A stretch of DNA of 64,000 bases from Oceanispirochaeta sp. M1 (GTDB taxonomy: Bacteria; Spirochaetota; Spirochaetia; DSM-2461), in contig NZ_QQPQ01000024.1 in assembly GCF_003346715.1 (NCBI RefSeq), forward strand, positions 1 to 64,000. Reading direction: 5' to 3'. Position numbers and translations under genes: made by a program. Numbering within the stretch: the first letter of the stretch is position 1; every line of letters starts with the position of its first letter. This document shows, one piece after another, positions 16,712-24,987 of this stretch. The notes under the pieces are model-generated. The model was not told where the DNA came from, made no database searches, and saw only the letters and a list, made by a program, of their open reading frames with translations.

Positions 16712-17197
16712 TCAATTAATATCCCAGCTATCAACTATCTCTTTATACTGAGCTTCTTCTGCAGTTTTGCCGGGGGATGCACCATGAAGTGACAGAGTTC
16801 CTGAAACTTCACCTCCCGCAGTTTCAACACGTCTGCTCAGATAAGAGAGAATAGCCGGGGCTTTTTCCATTCCGGGATCAGCCTGCAGTGTAAAAAGAAA
16901 AACCCTCTTACCCTTTAAATCCGCCTTATCAAGAAAGCTGTTTATTGCAGGTGTTCCATTTCCCGCCCATACGGGAGTTCCGAGGATCAGAAGATCCTTC
17001 TCCGTACACGCCTGCCAGGGGTCACCCTCAAGTTCCGCCCTCTTTTTTTTTACAGCCATATAGCCGGAGCGAAGAAAACCCGTTTTCTTCAAAGGTTTCA
17101 GTTCAATCAATTCAGCATCCAGGCGTGCGGCCAATAATTTGGCGACCCCTCTGGTGCTCCCGTTTCGGGAAAAAAATACTACTACTTTATTACTCAT
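16712..17197 (-). CDS. Flavodoxin-family protein
   Basis: 161 residues. It has an N-terminal FMN-phosphate loop (FFSRNGSTRGVAKLLA, the S-x-[NT]-G-x-T/S pattern), a second loop LGTPVWAGNGTPAINSFL that packs against the flavin, and a typical strand-loop ending near residue 110. It probably carries FMN and acts as a low-potential electron carrier or quinone/protoporphyrinogen-type reductase in the cytoplasm. It stands alone, divergent from the ABC transporter operon. Confidence 0.85.
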   Translation of the reverse strand: MSNKVVVFFSRNGSTRGVAKLLAARLDAELIELKPLKKTGFLRSGYMAVKKKRAELEGDPWQACTEKDLLILGTPVWAGNGTPAINSFLDKADLKGKRVFLFTLQADPGMEKAPAILSYLSRRVETAGGEVSGTLSLHGASPGKTAEEAQYKEIVDSWDIN

Positions 17198-17252
17198 AAA
17201 TCAAAAATGATCCATTTTCTGATGGAATTCAAGTAAATTCCCATTTTAAAGC

Positions 17253-17307
17253 TTGACAATTCAATTCCATCCCATTACATTATTAGTGTATTACTTTGGT
17301 AGTACAC
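17253..17307 (+). promoter_or_regulatory. Promoter plus YtrA-type operator of the ABC/GntR operon
   Basis: TTGACA (17253-17258), 17 bases, TACATT (17276-17281). Directly downstream, overlapping the predicted start point, is the dyad GTGTATTAC-TTTG-GTAGTACAC (17286-17307), with 9-bp arms and one mismatch. GntR/YtrA-subfamily repressors bind such GT...AC dyads in their own promoters, and a GntR gene is third in this operon. Confidence 0.78.
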
Positions 17308-17406
17308 CAGTTTAGGCAGTACGTGCACAATTAAAATCCCGGACTTACGGTCCTAAGCAAATAAAAACCTTAAGGCAATGCTATTGCCATAAGCAAGGAG
17401 ACCTTA

Positions 17407-18228
17407 ATGAACCCTGTAATTGAGATACAGAATATGATCTTCCAATACGGAAAAGATCCCCTGTTCAATGAACTGAGTCTGAATGTAAACCCCGGACTCT
17501 ACGGGCTGCTGGGCAAAAACGGTGCCGGTAAGTCCACATTACTCAAAATTATTTCTGGACAGCTCTATCCCCATGGCGGGAGCTGTCTCACCCTGGGAGA
17601 CAATCCGGCAGATAGAAAGCCCTCAATGCTTTCAAAGATGTACTATCTGCCTGAGGACATATCAGTCCCTGAAATCAAAGGTAAAAATTATGTGGATCTG
17701 AATGCTCCCTTTTATCCTGATTTCAGCATGAAGATCTTTGACCGCTCACTGAAACTCTTTGAAGTACCTTCAGACAAAAAACTGAATACTCTCTCCTTCG
17801 GTCAGAAGAAGAAATTTCTCATTGCCTTCGCACTGGCAACAAACTGTCCTCTCATCCTTCTGGATGAACCTACAAACGGTCTGGATATTCCTTCCAAGAG
17901 TCAGTTTCGTCAGGTTGCCGCCAGTATGGATCTTGAACGCCAGGCCATGGTGATATCCACACATCAGGTCAGGGATATGGAGATGCTGATAGATCCTATC
18001 ATCATTGTAGAGAAGGGAAAAATTATCCTGAACAAAAGCATGGATGAGATACTGAACAGCTACCACATTGAGCATCAGACTGAAGAGCCTGCGCCGGGAG
18101 AAGCGGTTTACTGGGAAAAAGGTCTTGCCGGATACACCGTTGTGAAAGAGGGTCCGTCGGATGAAGATAAAAACATGGATCTCGAATTCCTTTTCAACCT
18201 CACCATTGCTAAAGGAGGAATCTCATGA
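17407..18228 (+). CDS. ABC transporter ATP-binding protein (YtrB-like)
   Basis: 273 residues with Walker A GLLGKNGAGKST, signature LSFGQKKKF, Walker B LILLDEPTNGLD and the switch His in VISTHQVRDME. It energises the permease encoded next. The stop overlaps the permease start by 4 bases. Together with the GntR gene this is the architecture of Bacillus ytrABC-type operons, which respond to cell-envelope antibiotics. The substrate is unknown. Confidence 0.9.
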   Translation: MNPVIEIQNMIFQYGKDPLFNELSLNVNPGLYGLLGKNGAGKSTLLKIISGQLYPHGGSCLTLGDNPADRKPSMLSKMYYLPEDISVPEIKGKNYVDLNAPFYPDFSMKIFDRSLKLFEVPSDKKLNTLSFGQKKKFLIAFALATNCPLILLDEPTNGLDIPSKSQFRQVAASMDLERQAMVISTHQVRDMEMLIDPIIIVEKGKIILNKSMDEILNSYHIEHQTEEPAPGEAVYWEKGLAGYTVVKEGPSDEDKNMDLEFLFNLTIAKGGIS

Positions 18229-19019
18229 CCTTAAATAATACATTCAGCCCGGACAGATTCTTCCTACTGTTCAAAAAGGATCTGATTCAAGGATATAAAA
18301 CACTGCTGATAACAGTTGCAGCTGTAATAGGCGCCACTTTTTTTCTTCTACTGGTTTCTACACCAGGTGAAGCCAGTGAAGAAGTATATATGGGACTCTT
18401 TATCCCCATGCTCTGGGCCGGCGGCCTTATTTTTTCCAGTTTGATCTTTAAAGAGGCTCATTCAATAAATCTGATACACGGATGGCTGATGACCCCTGCA
18501 TCCAGATTGGAAAAATATCTGCAGAAACTGCTTATGACAACAATATTCTTCATAATTGCCCTGCTGATTACTTTCTTTGCTGCAACTGCACTGAACAGCC
18601 TGGTCTACCTGCTGTTTTTCAGCCTGAGACCTCCCCTGTTCAACCCTTTCCAATCCTGGGTCTGGATAAACATCGGTCACTACCTTATTGTGCAGTCAAT
18701 ATTCTTTCTGGGAGCGGTCTGGTTCCGTAAGTTCAACTTTGTAAAAACTGTACTGACACTCAATGTCCTGCAGCTGGCATTCTCCATAGTACTCGGACTC
18801 ATTGCCGGACTGACTTACTGGACTCCCATCAGGGAAGCGATTCATGGTAACGGATTCTTTTTCATGGAGGCAGGACAGATACTGACTATAAAGTTCAGCC
18901 AGGCGAATCCGGTACTCATCACTGCAGCCAAGATAATATACTTTGGACTTCTTGCTCCTTTCTTCTGGTTTGTATCATGGCTGAAGATGAAAGAGATCGA
19001 GGTAAAAGATGGAATTTAA
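18225..19019 (+). CDS. ABC transporter permease
   Basis: 264 residues, about six hydrophobic segments (from ITVAAVIGATFFLLLV to YFGLLAPFFWFVSWL). The soluble N-terminus is short and no periplasmic binding-protein interface is apparent, as in ABC-2-type exporters. ATGA overlap with the upstream ATPase and overlap with the downstream gntR start show tight coupling. It is the membrane half of the envelope-stress-type exporter. Confidence 0.85.
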   Translation: MTLNNTFSPDRFFLLFKKDLIQGYKTLLITVAAVIGATFFLLLVSTPGEASEEVYMGLFIPMLWAGGLIFSSLIFKEAHSINLIHGWLMTPASRLEKYLQKLLMTTIFFIIALLITFFAATALNSLVYLLFFSLRPPLFNPFQSWVWINIGHYLIVQSIFFLGAVWFRKFNFVKTVLTLNVLQLAFSIVLGLIAGLTYWTPIREAIHGNGFFFMEAGQILTIKFSQANPVLITAAKIIYFGLLAPFFWFVSWLKMKEIEVKDGI

Positions 19020-19395
19020 AGAGAAAAAATCTATTTATATACAGATCGCCGACTTCTTCTTTGATAACATTCTGAAGAAGATCTGGCAGAAGGAAGATAA
19101 AATACCTTCCGTCAGAGAGATGGCGGTACAACTGGAAGTGAATCCCAATACAGTCATGAGGGCCTATGCCCACCTGCAGGATAAAGGGGTTATCTATAAC
19201 AAAAGGGGAATAGGATATTTTGTATCTCCCCAGGCGGAGAATGAGGTGAAAGCCATGAAGAAAGAAGATTTTATGAGTAATGCTCTACCTGAGTTCTACA
19301 AGATAGTAAAACTCCTGGATATTGATTTTAGAGAACTGGCCGAGGGATATAAGGATTTCCTGAAAAAGGAGCTGAATAATGAAGACAAGCACTAA
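19009..19395 (+). CDS. GntR-family regulator, YtrA subfamily
   Basis: 128 residues. The N-terminal winged helix (KSIYIQIADFFFDNI...KIPSVREMAVQLEVNPNTVMRAYAHLQDKGVIYNKRGIGYFV) is a textbook GntR domain. The effector part is only about 50 residues, as in the YtrA subfamily. The gene overlaps both neighbours (11 bases with the permease, 17 with the GIN gene). It is expected to repress its own operon through the dyad at 17286-17307. Confidence 0.92.
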   Translation: MEFKEKKSIYIQIADFFFDNILKKIWQKEDKIPSVREMAVQLEVNPNTVMRAYAHLQDKGVIYNKRGIGYFVSPQAENEVKAMKKEDFMSNALPEFYKIVKLLDIDFRELAEGYKDFLKKELNNEDKH

Positions 19396-20092
19396 AGTTC
19401 TGGGTTCTACCTTACTGATCATAACTGCAATCCTGTCAGTAGGTATTATCAGTTCCCGCATCTATCTGAATACTGTAATGGGTTCAGATTATAAAGAGAG
19501 AGCTGATATCATTCTAGAAGAAAATGAAACAATGGTCCTTGAAGTACAAGACTTCAGCAGCATTGATTTCATAGGAGCCTGGAACGTGAAAATCACTCAA
19601 GGTTCAACATATAAGGTCGAAGTTGAAGGTCCCCGGAACCTTTTGGGAGAAATAGAACTTCAGCAGACTGGAAAACAGTTAACTGTCCGTAACGATTACA
19701 AGGGAGGATTCGGAACAGAAACCTTCACCATACGTATGACTATTCCAGAGCTTGAGGGTATTACTATTGCCGGTGGAGCGGATCTTTCCTTTGACGGATT
19801 TACCGGAGAAGAAATGAATGTAACCCTTTCCGGCGCCGGCAGAATAAGGGCGTTCAACTCCGAATATAAAAAGCTTAATGTCACCTGTTCCGGAGCCGGT
19901 CAGCTTGATTTTACCGACCTGATAAGCAGGGATGCCGATGTGAACCTGAGCGGCGCCGGTGAAGTCCTTGTGAATATGGATGGCGGAGAACTGAGCGGCT
20001 CAATCAGCGGCATGGGTTCAGTAAAATATGAAGGAAGAATCAGTAATAAATCAATAAGAGTTTCCGGACTGGGAGAAGTCAGTCCAAAATAA
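19379..20092 (+). CDS. Secreted/anchored GIN-domain (DUF2807) protein
   Basis: 237 residues. An N-terminal hydrophobic signal or anchor is followed by the right-handed beta-solenoid typical of DUF2807 (DFSSIDFIGAWNVKITQG, then repeated SGAGR/SGAGQ/SGAGEV turns and a final SGLGEV). These proteins are envelope-localised and of unknown biochemical role; some are auto-regulated adhesin-like proteins. It is the last gene of the YtrA-type operon and its start lies inside gntR, which links it to envelope stress. A terminator follows. Confidence 0.85.
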   Translation: MKTSTKVLGSTLLIITAILSVGIISSRIYLNTVMGSDYKERADIILEENETMVLEVQDFSSIDFIGAWNVKITQGSTYKVEVEGPRNLLGEIELQQTGKQLTVRNDYKGGFGTETFTIRMTIPELEGITIAGGADLSFDGFTGEEMNVTLSGAGRIRAFNSEYKKLNVTCSGAGQLDFTDLISRDADVNLSGAGEVLVNMDGGELSGSISGMGSVKYEGRISNKSIRVSGLGEVSPK

Positions 20093-20119
20093 TTTATACA
20101 ATAGACAATTTCACTCTCT

Positions 20120-20154
20120 GGCGTCTGTCAACTTTCACGGCAGGCGCCTTTTTT
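20120..20154 (+). terminator. Terminator of the ABC/GntR operon
   Basis: GGCGTCTG pairs with CAGGCGCC (8 bp, one G-T pair), followed by six T residues. Confidence 0.85.
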
Positions 20155-20193
20155 ATTGCGACCTTCTCCTCAGAACTGTATAATCCCTTTCAT

Positions 20194-20919
20194 ATGGCAA
20201 AAAATTCAAAGGGTCTGCTTTCCAAACGTTTAAGTAGAGCCGTCATGGAATATAATCTCATTCAGAAGGATGACAGGGTTCTTGTGGCATTATCAGGAGG
20301 GAAAGACTCCCTGGTACTGACCTGGCTGCTTCACAGAATGTCCCGATCCTTTCCTGTGCCATTCTCAGTACATGCCCTGCATGTCAGGTCGGAGGTTCAT
20401 CCCCGGGAACTGGCCCCTGCACTTGAAACACTGATGAAAAACTGGGAAGTACCCCATACAATTCTGGACAGTGAACTCAAGAGTTTTCTCAGGCCGGGCC
20501 AGGAACTGAACTGCTTTATCTGTGCAAGAAAACGGAGAGAATCTTTACTGAAATATGCTCAGGAAAATAATTTTCAGAGTATTGCCCTGGGGCATCATAT
20601 GGATGACATCCTGCAGACTCTCATTATGAATATGAGCTGGAAAGGCGAACTGGCTGCCATGCCTCCCCGCCTGGAATATAAAAAAGATCTTTCAATTATC
20701 AGACCCTTATCTCTTGTTCAGGAACATTATATCCGGGACTTTGCCCGGGAAATGGAATGGACCATTCCGGCTAAGAATTGTCCTTATGAGGGTAAAAGCA
20801 GACGAAAGGAAGCCGCGGCTGTTATAGAAAAGATGTGTGAAGGAAAAGACAGCCTGAAGTACAACATGTTTAACTCTCTCCGAAATATCAAAGAGGATCT
20901 CCTGCCCCCGGCTTTCTGA
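20194..20919 (+). CDS. ttcA: TtcA-family tRNA 2-thiocytidine synthetase
   Basis: 241 residues. The PP-loop ATP pyrophosphatase motif SGGKDS lies near residue 35, the C-F-I-C pair near residue 110 and a further NCPYEG cysteine near residue 195; these are the cysteines that hold the [4Fe-4S] cluster in TtcA. The enzyme thiolates C32 of certain tRNAs using ATP. The C-terminal RRKEAAAVIEKM segment is typical. It converges on arsR with 3 bases between stops. Confidence 0.85.
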   Translation: MAKNSKGLLSKRLSRAVMEYNLIQKDDRVLVALSGGKDSLVLTWLLHRMSRSFPVPFSVHALHVRSEVHPRELAPALETLMKNWEVPHTILDSELKSFLRPGQELNCFICARKRRESLLKYAQENNFQSIALGHHMDDILQTLIMNMSWKGELAAMPPRLEYKKDLSIIRPLSLVQEHYIRDFAREMEWTIPAKNCPYEGKSRRKEAAAVIEKMCEGKDSLKYNMFNSLRNIKEDLLPPAF

Positions 20920-20922
20920 TGA

Positions 20923-21261
20923 TCAGCTCCTCCTCGTGGAACAGCTGTTGCGATCAGAACACATTATACTGCATCGATCTTTATCCACCTGATCTTTATC
21001 ATCAAGGAAGGCGGCATTACTGATAACAAAGTTCTCAGCCTTGGTACCGGCAATATAATATTCAATCCACTTTCCGTCTTTTCGCTGGTCAATCAGCTCA
21101 GCATTCTTTAAAATTTTAAGATGGTTGGACAAAGTCCCCCCTGCGATGTCGAGCACCGAAAGAAGCTCACAGACACAAAGCGGTTTCTCCAGAAGCATCA
21201 TACAGATTCTAAAGCGATTACCATCACTCAGAGCTTTAAGTTTATTCACAAGATCTTTCAT
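20923..21261 (-). CDS. ArsR-family metalloregulator
   Basis: 112 residues from ATG 21261 (a longer frame has no merit). The winged helix KALSDGNRFRICMMLLEKPLCVCELLSVLDIAGGTLSNHLKIL contains the C-V-C-E motif used by ArsR and CadC for As(III) or soft-metal sensing in helix 3. Extra cysteines at the C-terminus (RCSIMCSDRNSC) may add a second site. It is divergent from the ArsP-like permease and is its likely repressor. Confidence 0.88.
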   Translation of the reverse strand: MKDLVNKLKALSDGNRFRICMMLLEKPLCVCELLSVLDIAGGTLSNHLKILKNAELIDQRKDGKWIEYYIAGTKAENFVISNAAFLDDKDQVDKDRCSIMCSDRNSCSTRRS

Positions 21262-21284
21262 GCCTAAAAAATAACAGAAAGACC

Positions 21285-21322
21285 TTGTCAAAGCAAGTTA
21301 ATATTGTTACATTTAGCTAAAT
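21285..21322 (+). promoter_or_regulatory. Promoter and palindrome upstream of the ArsP-like permease
   Basis: TTGTCA (21285-21290), 17 bases, TACATT (21308-21313). The 12-bp perfect palindrome ATTTAGCTAAAT (21311-21322) overlaps the end of the -10 box and the start point. A TTGACA for the opposite strand shares the same bases as the -35 box. The site is a plausible ArsR operator. Confidence 0.6.
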
Positions 21323-21345
21323 TACTAAACGTAAGGATAAATGTG

Positions 21346-22314
21346 ATGATAATTTTTACATATCTTGCTGATTTTCTTAGCTATACACTCCTTGGATTGG
21401 CAGCTGACAGCCGCTTGGGTGAGTCAGTGCATTTCTTTATTGAGGATACAACAAAGATATTCGCACTCCTTCTAATCATGATTTATCTTATAGCCATTGC
21501 AAGAGCGGCTGTTGATACCGACAGGATTCGAAATTATCTGCAGGGAAAGCACAGAGGGATAGCCTATGTGATGGCCTCCATATTCGGCGCTATTACCCCT
21601 TTCTGTTCCTGTTCAAGTATCCCCCTTTTCCTGGGCTTCACATCGGCCCGGATTCCCCTGGGGATCACTATGGCCTTCCTGATTACATCCCCCATGATCA
21701 ATGAGGTAGCCGTAATTCTTCTTGGTTCAATACTGGGCATCAAGTTTATGATTGTATATGTTATTACAGGAATCCTGGCCGGAGTTCTCGGCGGATTTTT
21801 TATAGATGCAATCGGAGCTGAAAAATATCTCAGCCCTCTTGGTCAGCAGGCTATGAATCTGAATCAGGATGGAACTGCAGTCGAGAAAAAGAAACTGACC
21901 ATGAAAGACAGACATGATTTTGCCAAAGAGGAGCTCAAAGAGATCTTCGCCAGAATCTGGAAGTGGGTATTTATAGGTGTCGGCCTCGGGGCCCTACTCC
22001 ATGGTTTCGTTCCTGCAGACTTTATTTCCAACAATCTGGGCCAGGGAAGCTGGTGGTCCGTACCGGCAGCAGTTGTTCTGGGAATACCCCTTTATGCCAA
22101 TGCAAGCGGAGTCATACCTGTAGCACAGACCCTGATGGCCAAGGGCCTCCCCGTTGGGACAACCCTCGCCTTTATGATGAGCGTTGTGGCTGCAAGTTTC
22201 CCGGAGTTCATGATGCTGAAACAGGTCATGAAGCCTAAACTGCTGATGATCTTTTTTCTGATGCTGCTGGTGTTCTTCACCCTGTCAGGATGGATATTCA
22301 ACCTTATTTACTGA
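21346..22314 (+). CDS. ArsP/DUF318-family permease
   Basis: 322 residues, about eight to ten transmembrane helices. The family motif F-C-S-C-S-S-I-P (near residue 90) is conserved, together with TSPMINEVAV and the second-half LGIPLYANASGVIPVAQTL. Members export trivalent organoarsenicals (ArsP) or other soft-metal or thiol species. The ATG at 21346 has AAGGAT 9 bases upstream. It is transcribed with a CxxC thioredoxin-like protein and opposite an ArsR regulator with a CVC motif, supporting arsenic or metalloid resistance. Confidence 0.85.
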   Translation: MIIFTYLADFLSYTLLGLAADSRLGESVHFFIEDTTKIFALLLIMIYLIAIARAAVDTDRIRNYLQGKHRGIAYVMASIFGAITPFCSCSSIPLFLGFTSARIPLGITMAFLITSPMINEVAVILLGSILGIKFMIVYVITGILAGVLGGFFIDAIGAEKYLSPLGQQAMNLNQDGTAVEKKKLTMKDRHDFAKEELKEIFARIWKWVFIGVGLGALLHGFVPADFISNNLGQGSWWSVPAAVVLGIPLYANASGVIPVAQTLMAKGLPVGTTLAFMMSVVAASFPEFMMLKQVMKPKLLMIFFLMLLVFFTLSGWIFNLIY

Positions 22315-22374
22315 TTCCTCAGCCTCTGGCTGAGCACTATATGACCAAAACTAAAAAAGTATAGGAGATATAAA

Positions 22375-22605
22375 ATGAAAATTGAAGTACTGGGATCGGG
22401 ATGTGCCCGTTGTAAGGTTCTTGAACAGAACACAAGAGAAGCCGTTGCTACTGCCGGTCTGGATGCAGAAGTTGTGAAAGTTGAAGATATGCAGGCCATT
22501 ATGGCTTACCAGATAATGGCAACTCCTGCCATCGCGGTGGACGGGAAAGTTGTAAGTACAGGAAAACTCCTCACAGCTGAAGAGATTATTCCTCTACTTC
22601 AATAA
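22375..22605 (+). CDS. Small thioredoxin-like redox protein
   Basis: 76 residues, MKIEVLGSGCARCKVLEQN..., with a C-x-x-C motif (C10/C13) and cis-Pro segment ATPAIAVDGKVV. It belongs to the MTH895-type small glutaredoxin-like family that regularly accompanies DUF318 permeases. It probably handles thiol or metalloid redox for the permease. AGGAG lies before the ATG. Confidence 0.88.
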   Translation: MKIEVLGSGCARCKVLEQNTREAVATAGLDAEVVKVEDMQAIMAYQIMATPAIAVDGKVVSTGKLLTAEEIIPLLQ

Positions 22606-22620
22606 TCTCATTGCCATTGT

Positions 22621-22660
22621 ATCCCTGTAAAACCTATAATATTTTACAGGGATATTTTTT
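22621..22660 (+). terminator. Terminator after the permease/redox operon
   Basis: A perfect 12-bp stem (ATCCCTGTAAAA / TTTTACAGGGAT) with a 9-base loop, followed by A then six T residues. Confidence 0.9.
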
Positions 22661-22717
22661 GTCATCCAGAGTAATAAAACCCCTTTAAACAGATTTTGAG
22701 CTGAGACGCACAGAGTT

Positions 22718-23776
22718 TTATTTAAGAGCTTCTGCGGCATCCTTCACCAGCTGAGACTCACCTTTCTTACAGATAAGAGCTTTTCCATTTTTAATAACAA
22801 CCATAATATCCTCAACTCCGCACAAAGCAACAGGGATATCGGAGTAAACAAAATTACTCCCGTTACTGCTGTCAAAGACAGGCTGCTCAGGTTTCGGATT
22901 CAGATCTGCGATGATGTCCCAGCAACCCACATCATTCCAGTCGAACCCGGAACGGACCATGGTGATACGGCTGCTTTTCTCCATTAGTGCATAGTCCACA
23001 GACTCTCTGGGGAGAGATGCATAGAGCGCAGTAATTGCAGCATCAGGCATGACCACTGTGACAGAATTTTCAACCCTGGCTTCAGGACATTTCAAAGAGG
23101 GGAGAAAGGGTTCCTGCATATGGGGAGTTCCTTTCAGAAGCTCCTGTTCAAACACAGATAACTTATAGGTAAACATGCCGGAGTTCCAAAGATAGTTCCC
23201 CGCTTCAAGAAATTTCTCGGCAGTAACAAGATCGGGCTTCTCCTTGAATGAGACAACCTTGAATCCAGGTGCTTCTTCTTTGCCTGCTTCAATATATCCG
23301 TATCCTGTAGATGGAAAATCAGGTTTAATACCATATACAACAAGATTATCCCTGGAGGCTAAAACGGAAGCATCCTCCACATCCTTTTTAAACTGAGCAA
23401 GATCCTCAATAAGGTGATCTGCTGCAAGAACGAGAACTGAAGAATCCAGGTCTTCGGTATTTTCTTTCAGCCAGGCGGCAGCGTAGGCCAGAGCAGGTCC
23501 GGTGTTACGAGCTTCAGATTCTGCAAGAAGAACAAGTTTTGCCCTTATATCATCTGGAAGTGATGCGCTGTCTTCAAGGGCGGCAGTAATATGATCTTTA
23601 TGGGTTACCACCAGGATTTTTCCGCTTATACCGAGGGAGGCGGCCCGCTTAATGGTTCCACCAAAAAGAGAGTCATTTCCCTGGACTGTCATAAACTGTT
23701 TGGGCCTGCTGTTATTGGATGCAGGCCACAATCTTTTACCGGCTCCGCCGGCCATTATGATGACATGATCTACCAT
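22718..23776 (-). CDS. Mannose-1-phosphate guanylyltransferase
   Basis: 352 residues. The nucleotidyltransferase signature IIMAGGAGKRLWPASNNSRPKQF lies at the N-terminus, with VLAADHLIED as the metal site, GYIEAG, SFKEKPD, NSGMFTYK and FDWNDVGCW following in the order seen in GDP-mannose pyrophosphorylases. It makes GDP-mannose from GTP and mannose 1-phosphate for surface glycans. The C-terminal isomerase domain of bifunctional enzymes is absent. GGAG precedes the ATG. Confidence 0.92.
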   Translation of the reverse strand: MVDHVIIMAGGAGKRLWPASNNSRPKQFMTVQGNDSLFGGTIKRAASLGISGKILVVTHKDHITAALEDSASLPDDIRAKLVLLAESEARNTGPALAYAAAWLKENTEDLDSSVLVLAADHLIEDLAQFKKDVEDASVLASRDNLVVYGIKPDFPSTGYGYIEAGKEEAPGFKVVSFKEKPDLVTAEKFLEAGNYLWNSGMFTYKLSVFEQELLKGTPHMQEPFLPSLKCPEARVENSVTVVMPDAAITALYASLPRESVDYALMEKSSRITMVRSGFDWNDVGCWDIIADLNPKPEQPVFDSSNGSNFVYSDIPVALCGVEDIMVVIKNGKALICKKGESQLVKDAAEALK

Positions 23777-23898
23777 GATAAAAATCTCCTTATCTGAGCT
23801 GAAGATCGCTGTGAAAACAACGCATATCCGACTCGACTATTCTGATATTACATAATAATATGATAAAAGTCACTTAATTAGTATACAGGAGTCTTATT

Positions 23899-24984
23899 AT
23901 GGCCTTTACCCTATCAATATACCCATGGGTTTATGTTGGAAAATTTGATGAAAGCTGGTCCGGTAATTTTATTGAACAGGAACACCTTAGCCCGGAAGAA
24001 GAAGCTGCCCTCAGTGGCAATGAACTGGAAGCACTCCACAACAGGAGGAATTCCTTTCCTGATCTGCCACTGGTCAACTATACAAGTCAGTACGGACTGG
24101 GTTGTTTTGAAGGCGTTAAAGCCTTGCCTCAGAAAGACGGCGGACTCAAGGTTTTCCGCCCTGATGAAAATGCCGCAAGAATGTCACGATCCATGAAAGG
24201 TCTTGGCATGCCCGGAGTTGACGAAGAACTCTGCGAGAGAGCCATTCTCGGTTCTGTCGGCCGCAATGCGGACCTTGGATTTACAGTAAAATATGACCCC
24301 GCCTGGGAAAAGGATTCTTTCCTGACGGCCGGGTCCATCTATATAAGACCATTCAGCTGGTCAGAACCCGGAATAGGCATAAGCCTCTCCCATAAACCCT
24401 GGCTGGTAGTAGTTAATACGGCGGTGTCTGCCTATTTTTCAGGAAGTACTTTCGATGCAGTAACAACGGATATGATCCGGGCGACACCCAGGGGAACTGG
24501 TTGGATAAAATGTGATGCCAACTATGTAATCCCCTGTCTGGCCAAAAACAAGGCAGTCCAGGCCGGTTATATGGAAGCCATTTTCCTTGATGCAGCAGAA
24601 CATAAATACATTGAAGAAGGTTCGTCGTGCAACTTCTTTTCTGTTCTTAAGGATGGAACCCTGGTTACTCCCGGATTGGGAGACACGATTCTCCCCGGAA
24701 TCACAAGAAAGAGTATTATCACTCTGGCACAAGACCGGGGGATAAAAGTTGAAGAGAGAAAGCTGGCACTGGAAGAAGTTCTTTCAGACGGAGCGGAATC
24801 CTTTGTTTCAGGAACAGCTGCAGGAATAACACCTATTACCAGTTTGACCCATGAGGGTAATAAAGTGGTATTTAAAAACGGAACCCCCGGAGAACTTACA
24901 ATGTCGTTATTGAAAGAGCTCAAGGGTATTCAGTACGGTGTTCTTGAAGACCGCCACAACTGGATGGTTCCTGTAGAATCCTGA
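23899..24984 (+). CDS. ilvE: Branched-chain amino acid aminotransferase
   Basis: 361 residues of fold-type IV aminotransferase. The PLP lysine is K204 (GWIKCDANYV). Also visible are GLGCFEGVKALPQKDGGLKVFRPDENAARM, YIEEGSSCNFF and the phosphate-binding PGITRKSII and SGTAAGITPI loops. It interconverts Leu/Ile/Val and their 2-oxo acids. AGGAG precedes the ATG. The stop lies 3 bases from the end of the convergent TPR gene. Confidence 0.92.
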   Translation: MAFTLSIYPWVYVGKFDESWSGNFIEQEHLSPEEEAALSGNELEALHNRRNSFPDLPLVNYTSQYGLGCFEGVKALPQKDGGLKVFRPDENAARMSRSMKGLGMPGVDEELCERAILGSVGRNADLGFTVKYDPAWEKDSFLTAGSIYIRPFSWSEPGIGISLSHKPWLVVVNTAVSAYFSGSTFDAVTTDMIRATPRGTGWIKCDANYVIPCLAKNKAVQAGYMEAIFLDAAEHKYIEEGSSCNFFSVLKDGTLVTPGLGDTILPGITRKSIITLAQDRGIKVEERKLALEEVLSDGAESFVSGTAAGITPITSLTHEGNKVVFKNGTPGELTMSLLKELKGIQYGVLEDRHNWMVPVES

Positions 24985-24987
24985 AAC

